64,000 nucleotides of DNA, taken from the NCBI RefSeq assembly GCF_000931935.2, contig NZ_AZAC01000011.1, positions 248,001 to 312,000 on the forward strand. The letters are read 5' to 3'. This document shows, one piece after another, positions 42,730-51,643 of the stretch. The DNA is from Dethiosulfatarculus sandiegensis. Lineage in GTDB: Bacteria > Desulfobacterota > Desulfarculia > Desulfarculales > Desulfarculaceae. The position numbers and the translations under genes were made by a program. The first letter of the stretch is position 1. The number at the start of each line of letters is the position of its first letter. The notes under the pieces are model-generated. The model searched no databases. It saw only the letters and a program-made list of their open reading frames with translations, and was not told where the DNA came from.

Positions 42730-43239
42730 TCAATCTCCCTTGATGGAGAAAATCAGGCGCTGACCAGGTCTTCCCCATTGAGTGAAGGGAATGGTTTGGG
42801 TTTTGTTTGCACCCTTTAATATCAACTGCTGTGACTTGATATGAGCCACGCGTGTAATGATTTTAACCAAGCGATCTTTTTTTCGGGGCTTGATTTGCCC
42901 CAGAGTAATCTTTTTACTTCCTATCTTGGGGCTGCAATCATAGCGCTGATCGCGCCAGTCATAGGAGTCATCCCTATATGCCACTTTTTTCGGCACAAAG
43001 CGCCCTTTTTCTATGGCAAAGGTTTCTTTCACCCACTGATAGTCATATGAATGAAAAAACCGGATGGATACTTCATCTACTCCGGCCAGGGGGAGCAAAA
43101 CCTCAAGGCCGGTTTGAGGATTATTTACAAAAAGCGCTCTTTCGGATGCACCGGCCGGGGCAGGCAGCAAATGCCAGGGAGATAGGAACAGGATGCATAA
43201 CAGGATGAGTCCCTTCCAAAAGAGCGCTGAATGATTCAT
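42730..43239 (-). CDS. DUF1850 protein associated with TAXI-TRAP transporters
   Basis: A 169-residue protein with an N-terminal signal anchor (GLILLCILFLSPWHLLPAPAG). It contains the DUF1850 pattern: ALFVNNPQTGLEVLLPLA, VSIRFFHSYDYQWVKETFAIEKG and RLVKIITRVAHIKSQQL. DUF1850 genes are almost always next to TAXI-type TRAP genes; the role is unknown. Lies between binding protein and permease genes. Confidence 0.85.
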   Translation of the reverse strand: MNHSALFWKGLILLCILFLSPWHLLPAPAGASERALFVNNPQTGLEVLLPLAGVDEVSIRFFHSYDYQWVKETFAIEKGRFVPKKVAYRDDSYDWRDQRYDCSPKIGSKKITLGQIKPRKKDRLVKIITRVAHIKSQQLILKGANKTQTIPFTQWGRPGQRLIFSIKGD

Positions 43240-43252
43240 CTTGGCTGTATTC

Positions 43253-44224
43253 CTACTTGATCAGGGCCTGGGGAACTTCAATCCCTTTTTCCTTGTAGTA
43301 TTTCACTGCACCGGGATGCAAAGGCACGCTCAAGCCTTTGACCGCGTCTTTTAAGGTTGTGTACTTCTTCACTGCGGGGTGAGTGTTGGTCCACTCGCCG
43401 GGGTTCTCCCACAGTCCTTTAAGCAGGGCGTAAACCTGATCGGCAGAGAGTTCGGCCTTTGTGCTGGTGTACATCACCACCCTGCTGGTGGGGGTGGGCA
43501 CGGGCTTGTCAACATTGCGGTACACACCCGCGGGCACGTCCACTTTATTGAAGAAGGGGTATTTTTTGTAAAAGCCGTCATCAGCCACGGGCACCATCTT
43601 AACATCAAAGCTGGTGGTCAAGTCCATCAGGGCGGCGGATTTCAGCGGGTGGGTGATGATGAAAGCGTCCAAGGTGCCGTCTTTCAGGGCGGCGACCATC
43701 TCGGCGTTGCTCATGAACTCGGCCTTGATGTCCTTGTAGGTCAGGCCGTAGTAGTCCAGGATCTTGCTGGCGGCCCTTTCACCGCCGCTGCCCGGGGCGC
43801 CCACGCCGATGCGTTTGCCCTTGAAGTCGGCCACTGTCTTGATGGAGCTGTCGGCCGGGGCGAAAATCTGGGCCCAGGAAAGCAGGGTGCCGAACAAGGA
43901 GCGCAGGGAGGAAACGGCCCGGCCCTTGTATTTGTCTTTACCGTTATAGGCCAGGAAGGCGACTTCGTTTTGGCTGATGGCCCAATCCACATTGCCCTGG
44001 GCCAGGTTGCGCAGGTTTTCCAAAGAGGCGCTGCTGGCCTCGGCAGAGGCTTTCAGGCCGGGAACATGGTGGTTGATGGTCTCGGCCATGGCCACACCCA
44101 TGGGATACAGGGCGCCGGCAGTGCCGGCGGTGCCGATGGAGATCCTCTTGTCGGCAGCCCAAGAGGGTACGCAAAGCGCGGCTGTCAAAAGCGCCACTGT
44201 CATTAAAACCAAATACTTTTTCAT
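43253..44224 (-). CDS. TAXI-type TRAP transporter solute-binding protein
   Basis: A 323-residue periplasmic protein with a signal peptide (MKKYLVLMTVALLTAALCVPSWA). The TAXI family motifs are present: ISIGTAGTAGALYPMGVAMA (giving the family its name pattern), WAISQNEVAFLAYNG and GKRIGVGAPGSGGERAASKIL. The ATG at 44224 is the family start; the frame's extra upstream residues are not supported. First gene of the transporter operon (binding protein, DUF1850, permease). Confidence 0.95.
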   Translation of the reverse strand: MKKYLVLMTVALLTAALCVPSWAADKRISIGTAGTAGALYPMGVAMAETINHHVPGLKASAEASSASLENLRNLAQGNVDWAISQNEVAFLAYNGKDKYKGRAVSSLRSLFGTLLSWAQIFAPADSSIKTVADFKGKRIGVGAPGSGGERAASKILDYYGLTYKDIKAEFMSNAEMVAALKDGTLDAFIITHPLKSAALMDLTTSFDVKMVPVADDGFYKKYPFFNKVDVPAGVYRNVDKPVPTPTSRVVMYTSTKAELSADQVYALLKGLWENPGEWTNTHPAVKKYTTLKDAVKGLSVPLHPGAVKYYKEKGIEVPQALIK

Positions 44225-44297
44225 CTTAAAAGTTCTCCCTACCTCGTTATGCAATATAGCCTATTCAGGCGAGTAGCCGGATTGTCCGGCCTACCTG

Positions 44298-44330
44298 AAA
44301 AGGCGGCCTTTTCTAAAAAGACCGCCTTTT
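44298..44330 (-). terminator. Terminator after the EPSPS-like gene
   Basis: AAAGGCGG-type arms form a stem around a short loop and are followed by TTTT on the minus strand. It separates the aroA-like gene from the TRAP operon, showing separate transcription units. Confidence 0.75.
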
Positions 44331-44340
44331 GCCGGTTTCC

Positions 44341-45630
44341 CTAAACGTAGTCCAACCTCTTGATGTCCGCACCGAGGAATCGGCTCAGTTCATAGAAGTT
44401 AGGAAAGGATACGCCCACATATTCGGCATCGTCAACCATGGTTTCACCCTCTGCCACCAGGGCGGCGATTGAAGTGGCCATGACAATGCGGTGGTCATGA
44501 CGGCCGTCAATATGGGTGCCCTTGAGTTCGGCCGGGTAGATGGTCAGGGTGTCCGGGGTCTCATCGAACTTGCCGCCCATCTTGGTCAGCTCTTCCATGA
44601 TCGATCTGGTGCGGTCTGTCTCTTTCAAACGGCTGGCCGCCACGTTGGTCAAAACGGTCTTGGATGTGGCCTGGGAAGCCAACACGGTCAGGGCCGGGAT
44701 GGCGTCCGGGGTGCCTGAGCAGTTGATCTCAATACCGTGCAGCTCGTTGCCGCCCTCAATGGTGACGGTGCGGCCTTCGTCTTCAAAGGTCACGTTGCCG
44801 CCCATCTCTTTAATGATATGGGGGTAGGCCTTTTCACCGGCATAGTCGTTGGGGTCCATATTGGTGAAGGTAACCTTGGAGTCGGTGATGGCGGCACCCA
44901 CCATGTGGTAACCCGAGGTGCCCCAGTCCGAAGGCACATCCGCGTTAAAGGCCTTGTATTTCTGGCCGCCGGGCACGGTGAACAGATCATAGTTGTCGTG
45001 GGAGACTTCTCCCCCGGCAGTGCGCATCCAGCCCATGGTCATATCCACATAGGGACGCTCCATCAGGTCGTCCTCTTCCACCACCACGCCTTCTTCAGTA
45101 AGGGCGCCTGCAATCAGAAGCGGGCTGAGCCACTGGGAGTTCACACCGGGCAGGCTGGTTTTGCCGCCCTTCATGGGGCCGGTGACCACCAGGGGGGCCA
45201 GGCCGTTGTTGCGGGTGGAGACCACCTTGGAGCCCAGTTCTTCCAGGGAGGCGATCATCGGAGCGCAGGGCCTGCGGCAGATCTGGTAGTCGCCGGAAAC
45301 CACGGAGGTGCCGTTGATCAAAGAGGCGATCGCCACAATCTGATAGTACCCGGTGCCGGAGTTGCCCGCGTCCAGCACAGTGGAGGGCACCTGGGGCTGG
45401 TTGGCCACCCCCTCGACGATCCACTTATCATCGCGGGAGGTGTCTATCTTGGCGCCCAGGGCGCACATCATATCCACAATGGAATAACTGTCCAGGCCGG
45501 GCAGTGGGTTGCCGATAGTGGAGACGCCCTCTGCCAAACCGGCCAACAAAATGGCCCGGGCCGTGGCGGACTTGTTGCCGGGAATCTGAACCGTTCCCTG
45601 CAGACTGGATTTATTGACTATGAACTTCAT
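44341..45630 (-). CDS. aroA: EPSP synthase-family protein (3-phosphoshikimate 1-carboxyvinyltransferase), divergent
   Basis: A 429-residue enolpyruvyl transferase of the AroA family. Catalytic residues are kept: PGNKSATARAILLAGL (Lys/Ser/Arg of site one), TPDAIPAL (Asp, general acid), SRLKETDR (Glu and Arg) and DHRIVMATS (His/Arg). The usual GNAGTAMR segment is DAGNSGTGYYQI, so the arginine equivalent to E. coli Arg100 is replaced, and the SSQ region reads NSQ. It is therefore either a naturally divergent AroA or an enzyme acting on a related substrate. It has its own terminator and lies upstream of a TAXI-TRAP operon. Confidence 0.85.
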   Translation of the reverse strand: MKFIVNKSSLQGTVQIPGNKSATARAILLAGLAEGVSTIGNPLPGLDSYSIVDMMCALGAKIDTSRDDKWIVEGVANQPQVPSTVLDAGNSGTGYYQIVAIASLINGTSVVSGDYQICRRPCAPMIASLEELGSKVVSTRNNGLAPLVVTGPMKGGKTSLPGVNSQWLSPLLIAGALTEEGVVVEEDDLMERPYVDMTMGWMRTAGGEVSHDNYDLFTVPGGQKYKAFNADVPSDWGTSGYHMVGAAITDSKVTFTNMDPNDYAGEKAYPHIIKEMGGNVTFEDEGRTVTIEGGNELHGIEINCSGTPDAIPALTVLASQATSKTVLTNVAASRLKETDRTRSIMEELTKMGGKFDETPDTLTIYPAELKGTHIDGRHDHRIVMATSIAALVAEGETMVDDAEYVGVSFPNFYELSRFLGADIKRLDYV

Positions 45631-46693
45631 CTATGGATCCTTTCTAACTCTCTTTAGCTGGCAAACGGTCATAACGCTTTCTGATATGCGCTAAGTTGCC
45701 GCTCTCACTCAATTTGCGTTTCAAACACCCCTTGGAAGCCAAACCCGGATTCAGGGTTTTTCCCGCGAAAGGGGTTTTATAAGCTGTTTTATTTTTGTGG
45801 GTTGAAATTAAACGATCTTCAGCCAGGCCGGTCGTGAGCCTGACAGGTGAAAAGGGAGCCTGTTGCCAAGAAAAACCAGCTAATCCCGACTCAGCCCATG
45901 GGGTGCAATCCCTATTATCTGGCAGATTGGCAAGATTGAAGCCGTGTGTCAAGCAGTAAAAAGACGTTTCACCATAGGATTTCAGATAAGGCGACCTTAG
46001 CTTCTGCGGCCAGGTTCGTTGACTCGACATGGAGCCAAACCTGGCCCCTTGTTGAAGTCCAGAAGCGCCCCGGCCAGAACAGCGGCTTTTCCTGTGTACT
46101 AACTGCTTGTCTTTGATAATGAAGGGAAAGACGGAAAAAGACCGAAAAGGGAAATCGCAAAAAACAGAGGGGGCGGCATACCCTTTCATCAACCCGGCCC
46201 GCATGGAAGCCCGGCCCGCAGTAAAAGTTAAGGGTATGGCTATCCTGGGAAAAGATACCTCGGTAAAAGGCAACTCCTCCCTTTTACTTGACCGCAAAAC
46301 CGTTTTTGCCTTGGCTGTCACCCTTGTCTCTCCAAGTGAAACACAGTGTCACTTAGTAAAACATTCCACTATTACGATCCTGTGTCAAGTGAAAAATTGA
46401 ATTAGCAAGCTAATCAGTATGTTAACAGCAGGGGATTTGGGGAATATTTCAAGGGAAGTAGGAAATATGTTTTTTGCCCCTTGAAAACCTATTCAAACGG
46501 ACTTTTGATAAAGCCAAAAGGCAAGTCCCCGCCTACCCAACAGTTTTTTTTCTTTTCAAAAGCCAGTTTAGCCAATCAAAGCCTTGCCTTTTCGCTTCTT
46601 AACTATTCCAAATAAAATTCATTTTATTAAAAAAAACAACGCCACTATGTGGGCTAAACATTGTATACTATTAAAAAAATGAGGGATAAAAAT
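45631..46693. other. Noncoding region between aroA and radical SAM genes
   Basis: About 1.06 kb between divergent genes. A 225-codon minus-strand frame (45644-46321) exists but has unnatural composition (many Arg, Ser, Pro) and no family features, so it is not annotated. AAGTGA-N9-TCACTT occurs near 46335. No RNA was recognised. Confidence 0.5.
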
Positions 46694-48196
46694 ATGAGAG
46701 CACTTCTTATTTACCCCAAGAATCCGGAGACCTTTTGGAGCTTTAAATACGCTCTTAAATTCATCGCCAAAAAAGCCATGCACCCGCCCCTGGGGCTTTT
46801 GACTGTGGCGGCCATGTTGCCCGCCGACTGGGAGCTCAAACTGGTGGATGAGAATGTGGAGCCGCTTACCGATAAACACCTTGTCTGGGCGGAGATGGCC
46901 TTTATCAGCGCCATGGTGATCCAAAAGGAATCCGTGAAAAAAGTGGTAAGCCGGTGCAAGGGGCATGGGCTCAAGGTGGTGGCCGGAGGCCCGCTTTTCA
47001 CCACCAGCCATGAAGAATTTGAGGGCATAGACCATTTTGTGCTGGATGAGGCGGAAATCACCCTGCCCGGCTTTTTAAGGGATCTTGAGGCAGGAAACCC
47101 CCAACCGGTTTACACTACAGAAAAATTTCCCAAGCTTGGCCTCACCCCTTCTCCCCGCTGGGATCTCATCAAACTCAGGCGCTATGCCTCCATGACCATC
47201 CAGTATTCAAGGGGTTGCCCCTATCAATGCGAATTCTGCGATATAACCACCCTGTTTGGCCGCAGGGTGCGCACCAAAAACACCCAGCAGATGCTGGCTG
47301 AATTGGACCACCTCCATGCCCTGGGCTGGCGGGGCGGGCTCTTTATAGTGGACGACAATTTCATCGGCAACAAAGGCAAACTAAAAAAAGATGTCCTTCC
47401 ATCCATTATTAAATGGATGGAAAAGCACCACTACCCCTTTAGTCTCTCCACCGAGGCATCCATAGACTTAAGCGACGATGAAGAACTGATGATCATGATG
47501 GTCAAGGCTGGTTTTGACGGAGTTTTTGTGGGCATAGAGACCCCCAGTGAGGAAAGCCTGGCCGAATGCAGCAAGCTGCAGAATAAAAACCGGGACATGG
47601 TGGCCTGTGTAAAAAAAATCCAGGCCTTTGGCATGGAGGTTCGGGGTGGATTTATTGTGGGGTTTGACAGTGATTCACCATCTGTATTTGAAAAGCAAAT
47701 AGAACTTATCCAAAACAGCCGGGTGATCACCGCAATGGTGGGGCTCTTGAACGCCCCCAAAGGCAGCCGCCTTTACAAGCGTATTGCTGAAGAGGGGCGC
47801 CTTTTAAAAGAAGTCACCGGAGACAATACGGATTTTTCCACCAATTTTGTACCCAAGATGGGAATGGACAACCTATACCAGGGGTACCGCCAAATCATAA
47901 GCGGTATTTACTCCCCCAAGCCCTATTACGACCGGGTGAAAAATTACCTCAAAGAGTACAAGCCGTTAAAAAGAAAAAAGTTCCGTTTTCATTTCAATTA
48001 CATCCGCCTGCATCCGGGTTATATTTCAGCGCTTTTCAAAACCTTTTTCCTTTTGGGCATAAAAGACAAGGCCCGCCGGCACTACTGGAAGCTCATGTTC
48101 TGGTCACTTTTCCGTAAACCCTTGGCCTTGACCAGAGCCCTTACCTTTGCCGTCTACGGCTTCCATTTCAGAAAGGTGTTTCTGGATCGTATGTAG
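46694..48196 (+). CDS. B12-binding radical SAM enzyme (DUF4070 / HpnP-like family)
   Basis: A 500-residue protein. Residues ~1-140 form a cobalamin-binding domain start (MRALLIYPKNPETFWSF; HPPLGLLTVAAMLP), and the radical SAM cluster motif is RGCPYQCEFCDITTLFG at about residue 178-194 (CxxxCxxC). The C-terminal DUF4070 part includes RLHPGYISALFKTFFLLGI. Members include the hopanoid C-2 methylase HpnP and related uncharacterised methylases; substrate not assigned. The ATG at 46694 has GAGGGA upstream. Confidence 0.88.
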   Translation: MRALLIYPKNPETFWSFKYALKFIAKKAMHPPLGLLTVAAMLPADWELKLVDENVEPLTDKHLVWAEMAFISAMVIQKESVKKVVSRCKGHGLKVVAGGPLFTTSHEEFEGIDHFVLDEAEITLPGFLRDLEAGNPQPVYTTEKFPKLGLTPSPRWDLIKLRRYASMTIQYSRGCPYQCEFCDITTLFGRRVRTKNTQQMLAELDHLHALGWRGGLFIVDDNFIGNKGKLKKDVLPSIIKWMEKHHYPFSLSTEASIDLSDDEELMIMMVKAGFDGVFVGIETPSEESLAECSKLQNKNRDMVACVKKIQAFGMEVRGGFIVGFDSDSPSVFEKQIELIQNSRVITAMVGLLNAPKGSRLYKRIAEEGRLLKEVTGDNTDFSTNFVPKMGMDNLYQGYRQIISGIYSPKPYYDRVKNYLKEYKPLKRKKFRFHFNYIRLHPGYISALFKTFFLLGIKDKARRHYWKLMFWSLFRKPLALTRALTFAVYGFHFRKVFLDRM

Positions 48197-48571
48197 GTGA
48201 ATAAACAGGCCCGATCAGAAGCGAATTTGGCTTTGGACCGGGTCTTTATCGGCTTTTTGAGGTTAACCTTGAATCAATCCGTCACCCCAGCTGCCTAAAG
48301 TTATTAAGCCTAACTTTAGGCAGGCAAAACGTGGGGATATTTATTTCCGAGCAAAAAGTAAGAAATTAATCTTTATTTGCTAAATAAAAATTGACACCAG
48401 GCTTTTCGCCTGTATCATTATCACCAGCTGACCATTCAGCCAATTTGTTCGTTAAACTTGCTGGCCTATTCTTGCCATTCATTTTTACCGAAAACTTGGG
48501 CTTAATTGGTTCCGTGATCCCTCCACATGGGAGGGGTGCATTTTTTCTTTTTTAGTAAGGTGTTTTTGATA
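48197..48571. other. Long leader of the RRM-helicase operon
   Basis: About 375 bases. It contains a 12-base hairpin with TGCCTAAAGTTA and TAACTTTAGGCA arms (48292-48322) not followed by T residues. A long untranslated leader before an RRM protein is common in cold-shock regulated genes; nothing more specific can be shown. Confidence 0.5.
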
Positions 48572-48841
48572 ATGGGAACTAACATTTACGTAGGTAATCT
48601 GTCTTACAACTCCAATGAGCAAGGTATTAGCGAACTGTTTGAACAGTACGGTACCGTGCACTCTGTCAAGGTGATCGAGGATCGGGAGACCGGCAGGTCT
48701 CGCGGTTTTGGTTTTGTTGAGATGGACGCAGAAGGCGCAGCCGCCGCCATTGAAGCCTTAAACGGCGCAGATTTGGATGGCAGGGCTCTTAAGGTGAACG
48801 AGGCCAGGCCTCGCGAAGCCCGTCCGCCCAGGCGCTGGTAG
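48572..48841 (+). CDS. RNA-binding protein with a single RRM domain
   Basis: An 89-residue RRM protein. RNP2 is IYVGNL (residues 4-9) and RNP1 is RGFGFVEM (about 46-53). The ATG at 48572 (MGTNIYVGNLSYNSNE) is the family start. The C-terminus is Arg/Pro-rich (EARPREARPPRRW). Small RRM proteins of this kind bind single-stranded RNA and are often cold-induced. The next gene downstream is a DEAD-box helicase. Confidence 0.95.
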   Translation: MGTNIYVGNLSYNSNEQGISELFEQYGTVHSVKVIEDRETGRSRGFGFVEMDAEGAAAAIEALNGADLDGRALKVNEARPREARPPRRW

Positions 48842-48874
48842 CCCTCGCAAACCAAGCGTTCGTAAAGAATCGAA

Positions 48875-48905
48875 GACCCCGCTTCGGCTTTGCTGAAGCG
48901 GGGTC
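48875..48905 (+). terminator. Hairpin between the RRM gene and the helicase gene
   Basis: GACCCCGCTTC and GAAGCGGGGTC pair over 11 bases with a 9-base loop. There is no T-run, so it may be an attenuator or mRNA-processing hairpin rather than a full terminator. Confidence 0.6.
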
Positions 48906-48973
48906 TCGCATTGTTTAACCGGGGGAGGGACCAATTCCCCATCCCTCTAGAATTATCGAGGAAAATAGCCTAG

Positions 48974-50260
48974 ATGCCAGAGATTTCCTTTGATCAGTTA
49001 GCCCTGAACGCACCCATTCAACGGGCCTTGCGCGGATTGGGCTACCAAAATCCGACCCCGATTCAGGCGGCCGGTATTCCGCCCATTTTAGAAGGGCGTG
49101 ATCTGCAGGGCTGTGCCCAGACCGGGACAGGCAAGACAGCAGCCTTTGCCCTGCCGATATTACATAAGCTGTCCTCACTCCGCAAAAAAACCAAGCCCAA
49201 GAGCACCAGAGCCCTGGTGCTCACCCCCACCCGTGAATTGGCTGTTCAGGTCACAGACTGCTTTAAGGATTATGGCAAGTATCTGGGTCTGCATCTGATG
49301 ACGGTCTACGGCGGCGTAAGCCTCCGCCCCCAGATAAAGGCCTGCGCCAGGGGCCTCGACATAATGGTCGCAACCCCCGGCCGTCTTCTGGATCTCATAA
49401 ACCGGGACTTTGTCCGGCTGGATAATCTTGAGATAATGGTCCTGGATGAAGCGGACCGCATGTTGGACATGGGTTTTCTTCCGGACATTAAACGCCTTTT
49501 GCTCATGGCTCCCAAAGAGAGACAAACCCTTTTCTTTTCTGCCACCATGCCCCCGGTCATTGTGAATTTGACAAGAAAAATCCTTAACACCCCTAAAAAA
49601 ATCCAAATTGCCCGGGTGTCAGAGCCGGTAGAGCAAATAGACCAAAGTGTGCTTTTCGTGGCCCAGGAAGACAAAAAAGAGTTATTAGACGATGTTCTAA
49701 ACAGCTCCAAGCCGAGCCGGGTTCTTATCTTCACCCGCACCAAACACAGTGCGGACAAGGTGGCCCGTCAACTTGCCCGACGTCATGTAAAGGCTCAAGC
49801 CATCCACGGCAACAAAAGCCAGAACGCCAGGCAGGCGGCCTTGAACAATTTCCGTACAGGCCGCACCAAGGTGCTGGTTGCCACGGATGTAGCCTCCAGG
49901 GGCATTGATGTTGAAGGCGTGACCCATGTGATCAACTATGACATGCCCAACGAACCGGAAAGTTATGTGCACCGCATTGGCCGCACCGGCAGGGCCGGGG
50001 CCAAGGGCGTGGCCATATCCTTTTGCAATTCCCAGGAGAGATCATTTCTGCGGAATATCGAACGGCTGATCCGCCAATCGGTGCCGGTCTCGGACCCGCG
50101 AGCCTTTGGCTATGAGGGCCCGCTTTTGCCTCAGAAAAAGGCTCCTAAAAAGCCCTACCGCCCTGCGAAACGCAGACGGGTGGGCACAGGTTCACAGAAT
50201 AATCCTGTGAGCCGCAAAAAAACCGAGCCCAAACGATATAAAAGGGCAAACGTAAAGTAA
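48974..50260 (+). CDS. DEAD-box ATP-dependent RNA helicase, RhlE-like
   Basis: A 428-residue helicase. Motifs in order: Q-motif near PTPIQAAGIPPIL, I AQTGTGKTAAF, Ia TPTRELAVQ, Ib/II VATPGRLLD and DEAD (VLDEADRMLDMGF), III SATMP, IV VLIFTRTKHSADKVA, V VATDVASRGIDVEGV and VI HRIGRTGRAG. The C-terminal ~60 residues are basic (RPAKRRRVG). It unwinds RNA duplexes, for example in ribosome assembly or mRNA turnover, especially in the cold. A hairpin separates it from the RRM gene. Confidence 0.97.
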   Translation: MPEISFDQLALNAPIQRALRGLGYQNPTPIQAAGIPPILEGRDLQGCAQTGTGKTAAFALPILHKLSSLRKKTKPKSTRALVLTPTRELAVQVTDCFKDYGKYLGLHLMTVYGGVSLRPQIKACARGLDIMVATPGRLLDLINRDFVRLDNLEIMVLDEADRMLDMGFLPDIKRLLLMAPKERQTLFFSATMPPVIVNLTRKILNTPKKIQIARVSEPVEQIDQSVLFVAQEDKKELLDDVLNSSKPSRVLIFTRTKHSADKVARQLARRHVKAQAIHGNKSQNARQAALNNFRTGRTKVLVATDVASRGIDVEGVTHVINYDMPNEPESYVHRIGRTGRAGAKGVAISFCNSQERSFLRNIERLIRQSVPVSDPRAFGYEGPLLPQKKAPKKPYRPAKRRRVGTGSQNNPVSRKKTEPKRYKRANVK

Positions 50261-50272
50261 TCAGGCCTCAGG

Positions 50273-50395
50273 CCTATTGGGGGATTTAATTTTTCCCAAT
50301 AGGTCCAGCCAATTGCAACTGCTCTAAAATGGCCGTAATCGGTCCCGAAAACCAAAGCAACTGCACCTTATGTGTTTGTTGCTTTGGTTTTTTTT
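50273..50395 (+). terminator. Two hairpins after the helicase gene, the second a strong terminator
   Basis: CCTATTGGG (50273-50281) pairs with CCCAATAGG (50295-50303). AACCAAAGCAAC (50350-50361) pairs perfectly with GTTGCTTTGGTT (50378-50389) and is followed by TTTTTTTT, a classic intrinsic terminator. The ~45 bases between hairpins could be part of a small transcript. Confidence 0.85.
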
Positions 50396-50680
50396 CTCCG
50401 GTTTTACCGGCCCCTCACAAGCCACTTGGAAAACCTTATCCCCTGCCCCCCCTGGATTTAAGGTTCCTGTTCCGGCAGGAAAATCCCACATTGACCTATT
50501 ATTTTAATTTAGTACTATGCGATAGGTGCTTATTCAGGGCCGTGCCGGCCCAACAGAGTTAAGAATAGAAAACAAGTTGCCAAGACGGGACAAAAGCGAA
50601 TCTGAAGCGTTTATCCGCTTTTAAGGTTCCTCACGGCAGAAATGCCTGTTTAACCAAAATCTCTGTTTAAAATAGAAAAC
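50396..50680. other. Intergenic region before the FkbM gene
   Basis: About 285 bases with no accepted gene, moderately AT-rich. It probably holds the promoter of the FkbM gene. Confidence 0.5.
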
Positions 50681-51611
50681 ATGCTGAAAAGAATTTGGAG
50701 ATCCCTCTATGCCTCTGGGCTGCGCAAGCCGTATGAAAAGATAGATCCCCTGCAATACATGAAACGCCTGGGTAAGGGGGGAAAAGTCCGGCCAAGACAC
50801 CTGGTGCTATTCCGACAAGGATCTTGAGCAATATAACTCAGAAGAAGTGCTGATCAAGGTGGATTACCGGGGCAGGCCTTCGTTTTTTTATTGCGACCCC
50901 CAAATAGCCTCGGAACGAAAACTCATCAGCCAAGGTTCCTATGACCAGGATGTCCTGAACCTGATGGCCGACCTGGCCCAACCCAACGACCTTCTCCTGG
51001 ACGTAGGAGCAGGTATCGGGGCCTACACCATCCCCCTGGCCGGTTATCTGCCCCAGGCCATGATTCACGCCTTTGAACCTGGACCCAGCGCCCTGGGAAG
51101 ACTTCAAAGAAACCTTTCCTTAAGCAGCCTTGACAACGTAACCCTTTGGGAAAAAGGCCTGGCTGACCAAACCGGCAGCCTTAAAATGAACGCCTTCCCC
51201 CACCGCGATATTGGTCTCTCCACTTTCCTGGAAAGCCTTTATGGAAAGGAAACCGCCGAATCCATATCCGTGGAGCTAATCACCCTTGACCAGGTCTTTG
51301 CAGATCTGAAAGAACACATCGGCGTGTTGAAGATAGATGTGCAAGGCGTGGAAAACCGAGTTCTAAAAGGGGGAGCAGCCCTGATTGACACTCACAGGCC
51401 TCATGTGATCTTTGAACACGAAGACCTTAATTTCAAAGACAAGACCTCGGCAGACCATGCCAAAGACCAATTAAACGCCTTTTTTCAAGAAAACAACTAC
51501 CAGGCTTTTTACATACCCCGCTATGACCTTCCCCTTCTGTTCTCCGTGAATTGGGAAAAAAGCCTTAACGGCAATCTCCTGGCCATACCTCTTGGCAGTT
51601 TAGAAACTTGA
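50681..51611 (+). pseudogene. FkbM family methyltransferase, frameshifted
   Basis: A SAM-dependent methyltransferase of the FkbM family, typical of polysaccharide or peptide O-methylation. The frame from 50847 holds the usual core: LLLDVGAGIGAYTIPLAG (SAM-binding), AMIHAFEPGPSALGRLQRNL and GVLKIDVQGVENRVLKGG. The N-terminal frame starts at the ATG at 50681 (MLKRIWRSLYASGLRKP) and runs into the core only if one base is inserted or lost in the six-G run at 50776-50781. The bridge GEKSGQDTWCYSDKDLEQYN is protein-like, which supports one gene with a homopolymer indel: slippage, phase variation or a sequencing error. Confidence 0.75.
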
Positions 51612-51643
51612 CCTTTCAACAAGGGTGAATTGGCAAGCAACCC

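Noticed and set aside
43379..45657. Long plus-strand frames of 275 and 306 codons
   Set aside because: Antisense to the TAXI binding protein and the EPSPS-like gene, both confidently identified on the minus strand.
45644..46321. 225-codon minus-strand frame upstream of the EPSPS-like gene
   Set aside because: Unnatural composition (excess Arg, Ser and Pro), no recognisable domain, poor ribosome site, overlapping frames of equal length on both strands.
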